Positions 53,811-62,078 of a DNA stretch of 64,000 nucleotides are shown piece after piece. How positions within the stretch are numbered: position 1 is the stretch's first letter; every line of letters begins with the position of its first letter. The translations under genes and the position numbers were made by a program. The DNA lies in NCBI RefSeq assembly GCF_002564045.1, contig NZ_PDJK01000002.1, positions 3,534,001 to 3,598,000 of the forward strand, in the 5' to 3' direction. This stretch comes from Amycolatopsis sulphurea. Lineage in GTDB: Bacteria > Actinomycetota > Actinomycetes > Mycobacteriales > Pseudonocardiaceae. Under the pieces are notes generated by a model. That model searched no databases and was not told the origin of the DNA. It saw nothing but the letters and a program-made list of their open reading frames with translations.

Positions 53811-54752
53811 ATGGACCAGGAAAGGGCCGTTCGGACCATGGTGGGAGCCGACGAGCTGACGACAGAAGACCGCAAGCCCGGACTGCGTCTGATGGCGGTG
53901 CACGCGCACCCCGACGACGAGTCGAGCAAGGGCGCCGCGACGATGGCCCGCTACGTGGCCGAAGGGCACGACGTGATGGTCGTGACCTGCACCGGCGGTG
54001 AGGCGGGCAGCATCCTCAACCCGGCGATGGACCGGCCCGAGGTGCTGGCGAACATCACCGAGATCCGCCGCGAGGAGATGGCCCGCGCGGCCAAGATCCT
54101 CGGTGTGCGGCACCGCTGGCTGGGGTTCGTGGACTCCGGCCTGCCCGAGGGCGATCCGCTGCCCCCGCTGCCGGCCGGCTGCTTCGCGCTGACCCCGCTG
54201 GAGGAGTCCACCGAGGCACTGGTGCGGGTCATCCGCGAGTTCCGTCCGCACGTGATCACCACCTACGACGAGAACGGCGGGTACCCGCACCCGGATCACA
54301 TCCGCACGCACGAGGTGTCCATGGCCGCGTTCGACGCGGCGGGCGACCCGGACCGCTTCCCGGACGCCGGTGAGCCCTGGCAGCCGCTCAAGCTGTACTA
54401 CGGGCACGGCTTCTCGAAGCGCCGGATGGAGCTGTTCCACCAGGCCATGCTCGACGCGGGGATGGAGTCGCCGTTCACCGAGTGGCTGGCGAAGTGGGAC
54501 GCCGGCCGCCCCGATGTGCTGGAGCGGGTGACCACGCAGATCGAGTGCGGGGAATACTTCGAGGTGCGGGACGAGGCGCTGAAGGCGCACGCCACGCAGA
54601 TCGACCCGGACAGCCGCTGGTTCGCCTTGCCAGTGGACGTCCAGCGGAAGGTGTGGCCGACCGAGGAGTACGAGCTCAACCGCTCCCTGGTGGACAGCAC
54701 GCTGCCGGAGGACGATCTGTTCACAGGCATCAAGGAGAAGGTGAGCCCATGA
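53811..54752 (+). CDS. mca: Mycothiol S-conjugate amidase
   Basis: 313 residues from [10 protein letters not shown]; an ATG nine codons later would also serve. A PIG-L/LmbE-type zinc amidase: [20 protein letters not shown] carries the His and Asp ligands, [15 protein letters not shown] follows, and [20 protein letters not shown] has the third His. It cleaves mycothiol S-conjugates to mercapturic acids for export, and it marks a mycothiol-producing actinomycete. Its stop overlaps the start of the next small membrane-protein gene. Confidence 0.95.
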   Translation: MDQERAVRTMVGADELTTEDRKPGLRLMAVHAHPDDESSKGAATMARYVAEGHDVMVVTCTGGEAGSILNPAMDRPEVLANITEIRREEMARAAKILGVRHRWLGFVDSGLPEGDPLPPLPAGCFALTPLEESTEALVRVIREFRPHVITTYDENGGYPHPDHIRTHEVSMAAFDAAGDPDRFPDAGEPWQPLKLYYGHGFSKRRMELFHQAMLDAGMESPFTEWLAKWDAGRPDVLERVTTQIECGEYFEVRDEALKAHATQIDPDSRWFALPVDVQRKVWPTEEYELNRSLVDSTLPEDDLFTGIKEKVSP

Positions 54753-55078
54753 GTTTCGGTGTGCCGGCCGCGGCGGTCCTTCCGCTCACGGCGTCGGCCG
54801 TGGTACTGGCCCAGCAGCCGGGCAACGGGGACAACGGCGGGCAGGGGGAGGACTTCGGCAAGTCCTCCCCGGTCGGCCTGCTGCTGCTGATCCTGTTCCT
54901 GGTCGCGGTCGCGTTCCTGATCCGCTCGATGACCAAGCACCTCAAGCGGGTGCCGGCCAGCTTCGATCCGGCGGACGAGACTCCCGCGGCGGACCAGGCC
55001 GGAACACCGGCCGAACCACAGGATGCCGAGGCCGGCACACCGGAGAAGGACGCGACCGCGGGCCGGCAGACCGACTGA
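54749..55078 (+). CDS. Small single-span membrane protein coupled to mca
   Basis: 109 residues, ATG overlapping the mca stop (ATGA), ribosome site AAGGAGAAGGTG inside mca. It has a hydrophobic N-terminus ending QQPGNG, one membrane span ([20 protein letters not shown]), the motif [10 protein letters not shown] on the cytoplasmic side, and a Glu/Ala/Pro-rich tail. Proteins of this type follow mca in many actinobacteria; function unknown. Confidence 0.8.
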   Translation: MSFGVPAAAVLPLTASAVVLAQQPGNGDNGGQGEDFGKSSPVGLLLLILFLVAVAFLIRSMTKHLKRVPASFDPADETPAADQAGTPAEPQDAEAGTPEKDATAGRQTD

Positions 55079-55133
55079 CCCTCACCTCGGCGACTGTTCG
55101 CCCCCGGCCCCGTGCGGCCCTTACGGTGGGGGA

Positions 55134-57128
55134 GTGCGCAACTACCTGTCCACGGCGACCAGTCCGTATCTCCTCCAGCACGCCGGTAATCCGGTCGAGT
55201 GGCGGGAGTGGGGTAATGAGGCGCTGGCCGAGGCGCGGCGGCGCGGCGTGCCGATCCTGCTGTCGGTCGGGTACGCCGCCTGTCACTGGTGTCACGTCAT
55301 GGCGCACGAGTCCTTCGAGGACGAGGGCACCGCGGCGCTGATGAACGCGCACTTCGTCAACATCAAGGTCGACCGCGAGGAACGGCCGGACATCGACGCG
55401 GTGTACATGGCCGCGACGCAGGCGATGACCGGGCAAGGCGGCTGGCCGATGACCTGCTTCCTGACGCCCGACGGCGAGCCTTTCCACTGTGGCACTTATT
55501 ACCCGGCGACGCCGCGCCCGGGTATGCCCTCCTTCCGTCAGCTGCTCGTCGCGGTCACGGAGGCGTGGGAGGAGCGGCCGGATGACCTGCGGGCCGGCGC
55601 CAAGCAGATCGTCGATCACCTTGCCGAGCAGAGCGGGCCGCTCCAGGAATCGGTCGTGGACGGCGCGGTACTGGTCGATGCAGTCGCGAAGCTGGGCGAA
55701 GAAGCGGACCCGGTGCACGGCGGTTTCGGCACCGCGCCGAAGTTCCCGCCGTCGATGGTGCTGGAGTTCCTGCTGCGCCATCACGAACGCACCGGTTCGG
55801 CCGGCGCTCTCGTGCTGGCCGAAGCGGCCACCGAGGCGATGGCGCGCGGCGGTATCCACGATCAGCTGGCCGGTGGTTTCGCGCGGTACTCCGTCGACGC
55901 CAAGTGGATCGTGCCGCACTTCGAGAAGATGTTGTACGACAACGCTTTGCTGCTCCGTTGCTATGCGCACCTCGCGCGGCGCGGCTCGGTCTCCGCGCTG
56001 CGCGTCGCCGATGCGATCGTTCGTTTCCTCGAGGTCGACCTTCGCACCGCGCAGGGCGGCTTCGCGGCTTCGCTCGACGCGGACACCGAAGGCGTCGAAG
56101 GGCTGACCTACGTGTGGACGCCGGAGCAGCTGCGCGAAGTACTCGGCGACGAGGACGGTGCGTGGGCGGCCGAGCTGTTCGGCGTCACGGCTTCGGGCAC
56201 GTTCGAGAACGGCGCCTCCACATTGCAGCTGAGAACGGACCCCGACGATTACGCACGCTTCGAACGCGTACGGCAGGCGCTGCTCGCCGTACGCGCGACC
56301 CGGCCGCAGCCGGCTCGGGACGACAAGGTGGTGGCGGCCTGGAATGGCCTCGCGATCGGCGCGCTCGCCGAGGCTGGCCTGGCGTTGGATCGGCCGCAGT
56401 GGATCGGCCTGGCGCGGGCCGCGGCCCAGTTGCTCCTCGACGTGCACCTGGTCGACGGCCGGCTTCGGCGGACTTCGCGGGACGGCGTGGTCGGTTCGCC
56501 CACCGGGGTGCTTGAGGACTATGCCTGCCTGGCCGACGGTCTGCTCAGCCTGCACCAGGCGACCGGTGAACCGCGTTGGCTCGCAGACGCGACCGGGCTG
56601 CTGGACGTCGCGCTCGCCCGGTTCGCGTCGGAGAAGGCGCCGGGCGCGTACTACGACACTGCGGATGATGCCGAAGCCTTGGTGCAGCGGCCGTCCGATC
56701 CGACTGACAACGCGAGCCCGTCGGGTGCCTCGGCGCTGGCCGGTGCGCTGCTCACTGCGTCCGCGTTGGCCGGTCCGGAGAAGGCCGCTGGATACCGGGA
56801 AGCCGCTGAAGCCGCGTTGCGCCGCGTCGGGCTGCTCGCGGCGCGTGTACCGCGCTTCGCGGGGCACTGGCTCTCCGTGGCCGAAGCGGCGCAATCGGGA
56901 CCGGTACAGGTCGCCGTTGTCGGCGACGACGGCGGTGCGCTGCTCTCGACGGCGGCGCGGAACGTGCACGGCGGCGGGATCGTGCTCGGCGGTGCCCCGG
57001 ACGAGCCCGGTGTGCCGCTTCTCGCCGACCGCCCACTCGTCGACGGCCGAGCGGCTGCGTACGTCTGCCGCGGGTACGTGTGCGCGCGGCCGGTGACGAC
57101 GGCCGGCGAGCTGATCGCCCAGCTCTGA
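55134..57128 (+). CDS. DUF255 thioredoxin-fold / glycoside-hydrolase-like protein (YyaL type)
   Basis: 664 residues from a GTG. The N-terminal thioredoxin-like DUF255 domain begins NYLSTATSPYLLQHAGNPVE and has CHWCHVMAHESFED, a CxxC motif near residue 49. The middle and C-terminal parts form an (alpha/alpha)6-barrel as in N-acylglucosamine epimerases and thioredoxin-domain proteins of the YyaL/spermatogenesis-associated family (GGIHDQLAGGFARYSVDAKW, VPHFEKMLYDNALLLRCYAH). The length is normal. Role unknown, probably cytoplasmic redox- or sugar-related. An IS has inserted directly after its stop codon without altering the protein. Confidence 0.88.
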   Translation: MRNYLSTATSPYLLQHAGNPVEWREWGNEALAEARRRGVPILLSVGYAACHWCHVMAHESFEDEGTAALMNAHFVNIKVDREERPDIDAVYMAATQAMTGQGGWPMTCFLTPDGEPFHCGTYYPATPRPGMPSFRQLLVAVTEAWEERPDDLRAGAKQIVDHLAEQSGPLQESVVDGAVLVDAVAKLGEEADPVHGGFGTAPKFPPSMVLEFLLRHHERTGSAGALVLAEAATEAMARGGIHDQLAGGFARYSVDAKWIVPHFEKMLYDNALLLRCYAHLARRGSVSALRVADAIVRFLEVDLRTAQGGFAASLDADTEGVEGLTYVWTPEQLREVLGDEDGAWAAELFGVTASGTFENGASTLQLRTDPDDYARFERVRQALLAVRATRPQPARDDKVVAAWNGLAIGALAEAGLALDRPQWIGLARAAAQLLLDVHLVDGRLRRTSRDGVVGSPTGVLEDYACLADGLLSLHQATGEPRWLADATGLLDVALARFASEKAPGAYYDTADDAEALVQRPSDPTDNASPSGASALAGALLTASALAGPEKAAGYREAAEAALRRVGLLAARVPRFAGHWLSVAEAAQSGPVQVAVVGDDGGALLSTAARNVHGGGIVLGGAPDEPGVPLLADRPLVDGRAAAYVCRGYVCARPVTTAGELIAQL

Positions 57129-58193
57129 GAGCCTGTTGGTGGATGGTGTGGCCGGGATGTGAGCGTGGCGTGAGGGCATGAAGGTGGGGCTTCTGGTAGA
57201 TCGAGAAGTACCACCAACTTGATCACCAGAAGCCCCGGGATGTCTGTCTACCGTGTCGAGGCCGCGCAGGCCAGTTGCGGCGTGTCCGGTTGCGCGTGTC
57301 GTGACCGGACACGGCGTTATCCGTCCGATCTGACCGATGAGCAGTGGGAGGTGCTGGAACCAGAAGCGCGGGCGGTCATGGCCGAGCTGCGCAAGAGCCC
57401 TGCCGGGGCGCCGATGCGCCATGACCTGCGGGCGGTGCTGGACGCGATCGGCTATCTGACCCGTTACGGCATCGAGTGGCGGGCGCTGCCGGTCGATTTT
57501 CCGCCCTGGGAGGCGGTGTACGCGTTCTTCCAGCGGTGGAGTGAACGGGGACTGCCGCACCGGCTGGCCGGCCGGCTGCGGGGACGCATCCGGATCGCGT
57601 GCGGCCGGTCCGAACTGCCGACCGCGGCGGTCATCGACGCTCAGACCGTGCGCGGCGCCGACACCGTGACCGCCGAAAGCTGCGGTTACGACGCGGGGAA
57701 GAAGACCAAGGGCCGCAAGCGAAATATCGCCACCGATTGCCTCGGGCTCGTGTTGATGGTCACCATTGCCTCCGCCGGCATGCAAGACCGCGACACCGCG
57801 TATCGCCTGCTGGCGTTGCTGCGCGAACGCTTCTCCACCATCACCCTGGTCTGGGCCGACGGCGGCTACGCCGGACGCCTCGTCGTGTGGGCCAAAGCCG
57901 TACTGCGCCTGACGATCACCATCGTCAAACGCAGCGACGACACGAAGGGCTTCGTGGTGCTGCCCCGCAGATGGGTGGCAGAGCGGACGTTCGGCTGGCT
58001 GATCCGCCACCGGCGCCTGGTCCGAGACTACGAACGCCGACCAGAACACCACGAAGCCATGGTGTGGTGGGCCACCGTCGCGATCATGACCCGCCGCCTG
58101 ACCCGAGAACTAGCCCACACCCCTCCCGCACCACGCTGGGGCAAGACCAGACCACCCGCCCCGACCCCAGCCTGACCATCCACCAACAGGCTC
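57129..58193 (+). mobile_element. Intact 1065-bp insertion sequence, IS5 family (IS1031-like)
   Basis: Terminal inverted repeats of 19 bp, GAGCCTGTTGGTGGATGGT at the left and its reverse complement ending at 58193. It is flanked by TGA on both sides (57126-57128 and 58194-58196), a 3-bp target duplication of TNA type. The left TGA is the stop codon of the DUF255 gene. It contains one transposase gene, and a strong hairpin (57186-57197 with 57225-57236) before the transposase start. Nothing suggests decay. Confidence 0.92.
57240..58175 (+). CDS. IS5-family DDE transposase
   Basis: 311 residues from MSVYRVEAAQ; earlier in-frame starts exist but lie inside the upstream hairpin. A DUF4096-type N-terminal domain (RRYPSDLTDEQWEVLEPEAR, DLRAVLDAIGYLTRYGIEWR) is followed by the RNase-H-like catalytic core: D133 in AAVIDAQTVRG, D206 in LVWADGGYAGR, and E247 in RRWVAERTFGWLIRHRRLVR. 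All three catalytic residues are present and the frame is complete, so the element may be active. The hairpin before the start would shield it from read-through transcription. Confidence 0.94.
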   Translation: MSVYRVEAAQASCGVSGCACRDRTRRYPSDLTDEQWEVLEPEARAVMAELRKSPAGAPMRHDLRAVLDAIGYLTRYGIEWRALPVDFPPWEAVYAFFQRWSERGLPHRLAGRLRGRIRIACGRSELPTAAVIDAQTVRGADTVTAESCGYDAGKKTKGRKRNIATDCLGLVLMVTIASAGMQDRDTAYRLLALLRERFSTITLVWADGGYAGRLVVWAKAVLRLTITIVKRSDDTKGFVVLPRRWVAERTFGWLIRHRRLVRDYERRPEHHEAMVWWATVAIMTRRLTRELAHTPPAPRWGKTRPPAPTPA

Positions 58194-58256
58194 TGAGATT
58201 CCGCCCCTGGTGAACACGGTCCACCGGGCCGGTGATCCGGCGTAACTTTGAAAGCG

Positions 58257-58272
58257 ATGTAATCATGTAATC
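58257..58272. promoter_or_regulatory. Tandem 8-bp repeat in the promoter of the 58288 gene
   Basis: ATGTAATC occurs twice in tandem, inside GCGATGTAATCATGTAATCGC, whose ends GCGAT/ATCGC are inverted. It lies 15-31 bp upstream of the ATG, overlapping the region where a -10 element would be. A likely repressor site, perhaps autoregulatory. Confidence 0.5.
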
Positions 58273-58287
58273 GCGGAGGCGAGCAGC

Positions 58288-58869
58288 ATGTTCAGGCATT
58301 TCGAGGCGGTGGCACAGATGAGGCGAGACTGGGCAGGCCGGCGGCAGCAGAGCGAGATCCCGCCGGCGGACGACGCGGCCGCGTGGTTCGGCGGACGGCT
58401 GCCGGAAGGCTGGTTCACCGGTGACCCCGAGGTCACCGTGGACCGCGACGAGATCGTGGTGGTGGGTGAGCTGCCGGCGCCGACCGGCGAGTACGCCGAC
58501 GATGCGGCTCGCGCGGCCGCGGAGGACGGCCGGATCAGCCGGTTCCGCGAAGAGACCCGTGACGAGCGCATCGACATCGCCCGGCAGGCCGAGCACCGCT
58601 ACCAGCGCAAAGTGGCCTGGGGTGCGCGGATCGGCGGGACGAAGGTGTTGTTCACCACGCTGTCCGCGCCGGTGATGACCCGCTTGCGGCAGCCGGAGCG
58701 GCTGGTGCTGGACACCCTGGTCGACGCGGGCGTGGCCCGTTCCCGCTCGGAGGCGCTGGCCTGGGCGGTCCGCACGGTGGGCGAACACGCGGACACCTGG
58801 CTGGCCGAGCTGCGGGAGGCACTGACCAAGGTGGACGATCTGCGGGCGAAGGGGCCGGACCTCGGCTGA
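58288..58869 (+). CDS. Hypothetical protein with a helical C-terminal (RHH-like) region
   Basis: 193 residues, ATG after GCGGAGGCGAG. The N-terminus (FRHFEAVAQMRRDWAGRRQQ) is charged. A middle beta-rich part (WFTGDPEVTVDRDEIVVVGE) precedes an Arg/Glu-rich segment (DERIDIARQAEHRYQRKVAW). The C-terminus (PERLVLDTLVDAGVARSRSE, ALAWAVRTVGEHADTWLAEL) resembles the helix arrangement of ribbon-helix-helix or toxin-antitoxin-type DNA binders. With a tandem repeat just upstream, autoregulation is plausible. No family confirmed. Confidence 0.7.
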   Translation: MFRHFEAVAQMRRDWAGRRQQSEIPPADDAAAWFGGRLPEGWFTGDPEVTVDRDEIVVVGELPAPTGEYADDAARAAAEDGRISRFREETRDERIDIARQAEHRYQRKVAWGARIGGTKVLFTTLSAPVMTRLRQPERLVLDTLVDAGVARSRSEALAWAVRTVGEHADTWLAELREALTKVDDLRAKGPDLG

Positions 58870-59005
58870 GTCCGGTTTGGACGGTCGTGCGGGCGTGGGG
58901 AATCGCGCTCGCACCACCGTCTTCGGGGTCCGCCGCTGCACGCGAAACACGCTGGATTGGGGGACCGCCGCAATCACCCGCGACGCGCCCGTTTCGCAGG
59001 AATGG

Positions 59006-59132
59006 TCAGGGCTGTTCCAGCGCCCGTTCGATCGCGCGGCGCGCCCGCCCGCCCACCGCCGGATCGTGCTCCAGCTGCATGGCTGCGTTCAATGCGAGCC
59101 CGGCGGCGATGATCTCGAACAACGGCGCCGTC
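59006..59132 (-). pseudogene. C-terminal remnant of a TetR-type regulator
   Basis: On the minus strand a frame reads APLFEIIAAGLALNAAMQLE, HDPAVGGRARRAIERALEQP, stop, which looks like the dimerisation end of a TetR-family protein. Upstream, LKVRGIDD appears in another frame, followed by the truncated palindromic element at 59181. The DNA-binding part is absent. Confidence 0.5.
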
Positions 59133-59180
59133 GTCGATGCCCCGCACCTTCAGCCGCCCAGCCCGCTACCCGCCGCACTC

Positions 59181-59300
59181 GGGGTCCCGGCAAAGTTGGT
59201 CGGGGACCCGGCAGCGGGCGATGCGGACGTGTGTGCGACCACCTCGTGGCGTGCGCCGGACCGGTTCCGGGTCTGTGAAGGGCCCCTTCACAGACCTCCA
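59181..59300 (-). mobile_element. Truncated nested-palindrome element (copy 7) with a half core
   Basis: Begins GGTCCCGGCAAAGTTGG like the left end of copy 4. It continues GCGACCACCTCGTGGCGTGC and GCCGGACCGGTTCCGGGTCT as in copy 4, then has a single 17-bp palindrome GTGAAGGGGCCCTTCAC-type (59275-59291) followed by AGACCTCC. The second half of the core and the right end are missing. Confidence 0.65.
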
Positions 59301-59417
59301 CACCCCCGGCTACACCGAAGTCCCCCCGCCCGGAACCGGAATTCCACACCCACGCCGGGCAACGCGCATGCGTACTACCCGTAGGAACCTGGCTGGATTT
59401 GACGCCCTGATCCGCAC

Positions 59418-60092
59418 CTATGCGTACATTGCCAGCCAAATCGCAATATAATGCGAAGCCGCCGCCAGCACCGTGCAGGCATGAAAAAACTCGTGATACC
59501 CAAAGGTCTCCGGCCAATGATTAGGCCACTTCACCGCGTAAAAGACCGCCCCCATCGTATAAAACAGTCCCCCGACGCACAGCAGCACCAACGCGGCAAC
59601 CCCGGCATTCCGCTCCAGTTCCGGAAGCACGAAAACCGCAACCCAGCCCAGGGCGATATAGATCGGCACCCCGAGCCAGCGCGGCGCGTGTGGCCACAGC
59701 ATCTTCATCGTCACGCCCAGTGCCGCCCCGCCCCAGACGATGCCCAGCACCACGTACCCGGTCGGCTTGGACATGGCCAGCAGTGTGAACGGCGTGTAAG
59801 TGCCGGCGATGAACAAAAAGATCATCGAATGATCGGCGCGCTTCATCCACATGTACGCGCGGGGGCTCCACAGGCGCCGGTGGTAAAGCGCACTCACCCC
59901 GAATACGCCGAGCACGGTCAGCCCGTACACCGATGTCGCGAGCGCGGCGACGGCGGATACGGTCGAGGCGGCGAGGCTGATCAATGCGGCTGCGCCGGCG
60001 GCGGCGCCGAAGAAAGACCACGAGTGGATGTGGCCGCGCAGTCGCGGCCGGGTGTCGGCGGGGACTGGTGGGGGTTCGGTCGTCACACTCAC
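59418..60092 (-). CDS. Hemolysin III / PAQR-family membrane protein
   Basis: 224 residues from a GTG. Seven membrane spans. Conserved polar residues of the family: GHIHSW near residue 20, SALYHRRLWSPRAYMWMKRADHSMIF (parts SALYHRRLW and RADHSMIFLFIAGTYTPF) in the middle, and GYHEFFHACTVLAAASHYIA at the end, where the His residues bind zinc. Bacterial members are putative zinc-dependent membrane hydrolases related to PAQR receptors; the hemolysin name is historical. Monocistronic, divergent from the isoprenyl transferase gene. Confidence 0.93.
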   Translation of the reverse strand: MSVTTEPPPVPADTRPRLRGHIHSWSFFGAAAGAAALISLAASTVSAVAALATSVYGLTVLGVFGVSALYHRRLWSPRAYMWMKRADHSMIFLFIAGTYTPFTLLAMSKPTGYVVLGIVWGGAALGVTMKMLWPHAPRWLGVPIYIALGWVAVFVLPELERNAGVAALVLLCVGGLFYTMGAVFYAVKWPNHWPETFGYHEFFHACTVLAAASHYIAIWLAMYA

Positions 60093-60179
60093 CGGGCCCA
60101 GGCTACGGGACCGTAAGTTTTTCGCTAGCCCCCGTGGCGCGTCACACTCGGATGCCGGGGGTGCGTACGCTCAGCCGAC

Positions 60180-60956
60180 GTGAGCCTTCGGTCTTTCCTG
60201 TCCGACGTCGTGTACAGCATCTATGGTCGCCGCCTGATCCAGCAGGCGGGCGGCAAGCATCCGCGGCACATCGCCATCATGCTCGACGGAAACCGCAGGT
60301 GGGCGCGAGAGGCGGGGTTCGCCAACGTGGCCGACGGGCACCGGGCCGGCGCGCAGAAGATCTCCGCCTTCCTCAGCTGGTGCCGGGAGGCCGAGGTCGA
60401 GGTCGTCACCATGTGGCTGCTGTCCACCGACAACCTCAACCGCGATCCGGACGAACTCACTCCGCTGCTGAAAATCATCACCGATGTCACCGACAACCTG
60501 TCGGAACCCGGTGTGCCCTGGCGGTTACGCATTGTCGGCGCGCTCGACCTGCTGCCGGTCGAAGTGGCGAAGAAACTCACTGAAGCGGCAGAACGTACTT
60601 CGGACCGCGTGGGCATGGAGGTGAACATCGCGGTCGGTTACGGCGGGCGGCAGGAGATCGCCGACGCCGTGCGCAAGCTGCTGCTGCAGCAGGCCGACGA
60701 GGGCACCTCGATTCGCGAGCTGGCGAAAATCCTCGACGTGGACCACATCTCCGAGCATCTGTACACCTCCGGTCAGCCAGATCCGGATTTGATCATCCGA
60801 ACTTCCGGTGAACAACGGCTTTCCGGATTCCTGCTGTGGCAGTCGGCGCATTCGGAATTCTGGTTCACCGAGGCGTATTGGCCGGCCTTCCGGCGGGTCG
60901 ACTTCCTGCGCGCGATGCGTGACTACGCCTGGCGGCATCGCCGGTTCGGCGCCTGA
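60180..60956 (+). CDS. cis-Isoprenyl diphosphate synthase (UppS family)
   Basis: 258 residues from a GTG. IAIMLDGNRRWAREAG carries the catalytic Asp and phosphate-binding residues. VTMWLLSTDNLNRDPDELTP, VGYGGRQEIADAV, PDLIIRTSGEQRLSGFLLWQ and FWFTEAYWPAFRRVDFLRA are the conserved blocks IV-V of cis-prenyltransferases. Actinobacteria usually carry two members: a short-chain Z-farnesyl synthase (Rv1086 type) and a decaprenyl synthase (Rv2361 type). The STDNLNR motif with Leu resembles the short-chain type, but I am not certain. Followed by a strong terminator. Confidence 0.93.
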   Translation: MSLRSFLSDVVYSIYGRRLIQQAGGKHPRHIAIMLDGNRRWAREAGFANVADGHRAGAQKISAFLSWCREAEVEVVTMWLLSTDNLNRDPDELTPLLKIITDVTDNLSEPGVPWRLRIVGALDLLPVEVAKKLTEAAERTSDRVGMEVNIAVGYGGRQEIADAVRKLLLQQADEGTSIRELAKILDVDHISEHLYTSGQPDPDLIIRTSGEQRLSGFLLWQSAHSEFWFTEAYWPAFRRVDFLRAMRDYAWRHRRFGA

Positions 60957-60965
60957 GACATGGCG

Positions 60966-60998
60966 AAGGGCCCCGGAGCGCCTGGCTCCGGGGCCCTT
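60966..60998 (+). terminator. Intrinsic terminator after the isoprenyl transferase gene
   Basis: AAGGGCCCCGGAGC, loop GCCTG, GCTCCGGGGCCCTT then TCC: a perfect 14-bp stem nine bases past the stop. Confidence 0.85.
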
Positions 60999-61016
60999 TC
61001 CGGACCGGGGTTTCCC

Positions 61017-61190
61017 CAGGGCCGTCGGCAAAGTCGGTGTGGAGGGCCCTGCGCAGCTGCGGAGGGCTGTGAAGGGCCCCTTCACGGACTCTGGGTCCGT
61101 GAAGGGGCCCTTCACGGACCCGAAACCGGTCGGGCAGCCACGGCTCTCTCTGCTGATCACGGGCCCTCGACCAACTTTGCCGGGACCTTG
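61017..61190 (+). mobile_element. About 174-bp nested-palindrome element (copy 8)
   Basis: Nearly identical to copy 1 over its whole length: CGTCGGCAAAGTCGGTGTGG at the left, core at 61069-61115, then CCCGAAACCGGTCGGGCAGC, CACGGCTCTCTCTGCTGATC and GACCAACTTTGCCGGGACC at the right. Flanks are GGGGTTTCCC (61007-61016) and GGGGTCTCCC (61191-61200), a 10-bp direct repeat with one mismatch. Same orientation as copy 1. It ends 12 bp before the stop codon of the convergent small secreted-protein gene. Confidence 0.75.
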
Positions 61191-61202
61191 GGGGTCTCCC
61201 GG

Positions 61203-61451
61203 TCAGTGGCCGTGGTGCTCCAGCGAGTGGAGGATCAGGGCCGGCGTCGTGGCGATACCGGTGTAGGCGCCCGCGACCAGCGAGGCGGCGCCGTAGCCCA
61301 GTGCGCCGCCGCCTTCGATGAAGGTGGCGTACGCGTCACCGAACGTGGGGTCGGGGGTGCCGGTCGCATGCGCCGGCGAGGCGAACGCCGTGCCGCCGAT
61401 CATCAGCAGACCCGCGGCGGCACCGGCGACGATTCCAGCCTTCTTCAGCAC
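61203..61451 (-). CDS. Small secreted protein
   Basis: 82 residues from a GTG with AAGGAG eight bases upstream. A signal peptide, VLKKAGIVAGAAAGLLMIGG then TAFASPAHA, is cleaved after AHA. The mature part, about 53 residues, is Gly/Ala/Thr-rich (FGDAYATFIEGGGALGYGAA) and ends HSLEHHGH. No Cys and no chaplin motif. Exported small protein of unknown role. Confidence 0.75.
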   Translation of the reverse strand: MLKKAGIVAGAAAGLLMIGGTAFASPAHATGTPDPTFGDAYATFIEGGGALGYGAASLVAGAYTGIATTPALILHSLEHHGH

Positions 61452-62078
61452 TTCGCACACTCCTTGGTTGAGATAACTGGATCCGGGACACCGAGCGTTC
61501 CGGTGGATACGTCCCGCGGTCAGAAAATTACCCGGATACCGTCGACCGTGAATGTCCCGTGCCCCCATTGTGTGAGGCCTGATCGTGGGGTTTCACTCGG
61601 TCCGGTTCACTCCCCCGTGTGGGAAATGCAGTCCGGGCGGTCCCGTGGTACAAGCTGTTTCCCGGAAATTTTCATGCGCACGGTGAGCATTTCTTGGAAT
61701 TCACGCCAATGCGTTACCCCTCGATCGAGCCACCTGGTCACGCTGGGTGCCGATCGCCTGCCGTGCGTGTCGGCCCACTGACGGTGAGGTGACGAATCGG
61801 CGAATCACCTGTGTGGCTGCCTGCACGATCCGGCGGACGTGGGTACCTTCCGGAGGTGAGGGCCCGCGTTCCGTGCGGGTTCTCGCGGGAGGCCCTGGTC
61901 GTGGCGTTGATCGAGGGGGCGGCGAAGCCGTCCACACGATGCACGAGGGGGCCGGCACCCGGCCCCCGTGGCCGCGTGCCCTGACGCATCCGGCGTCGGG
62001 GAGTGCGGACCGCCGGGGAGGTGCCCGGCCCAGCGAGTGCGGGCGTGGGGTGCACACGCCCTCGAGGGAGATGCCGTC
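61452..62078. other. Long leader region upstream of the PIN-PhoH gene
   Basis: About 630 bases without a supported gene. The left part holds the promoter of the leftward secreted-protein gene. The right part is very GC-rich and holds a perfect hairpin GGGGGCCGG-CAC-CCGGCCCCC (61947-61967), and CTCGAGGGAG just before the phoH start. I could not match it to a known riboswitch. Confidence 0.45.

Noticed and set aside
61747-62078. Riboswitch or structured RNA before phoH2
   Set aside because: There are GC-rich hairpins, but I could not match the conserved positions of any known class; it may simply be GC-rich leader.
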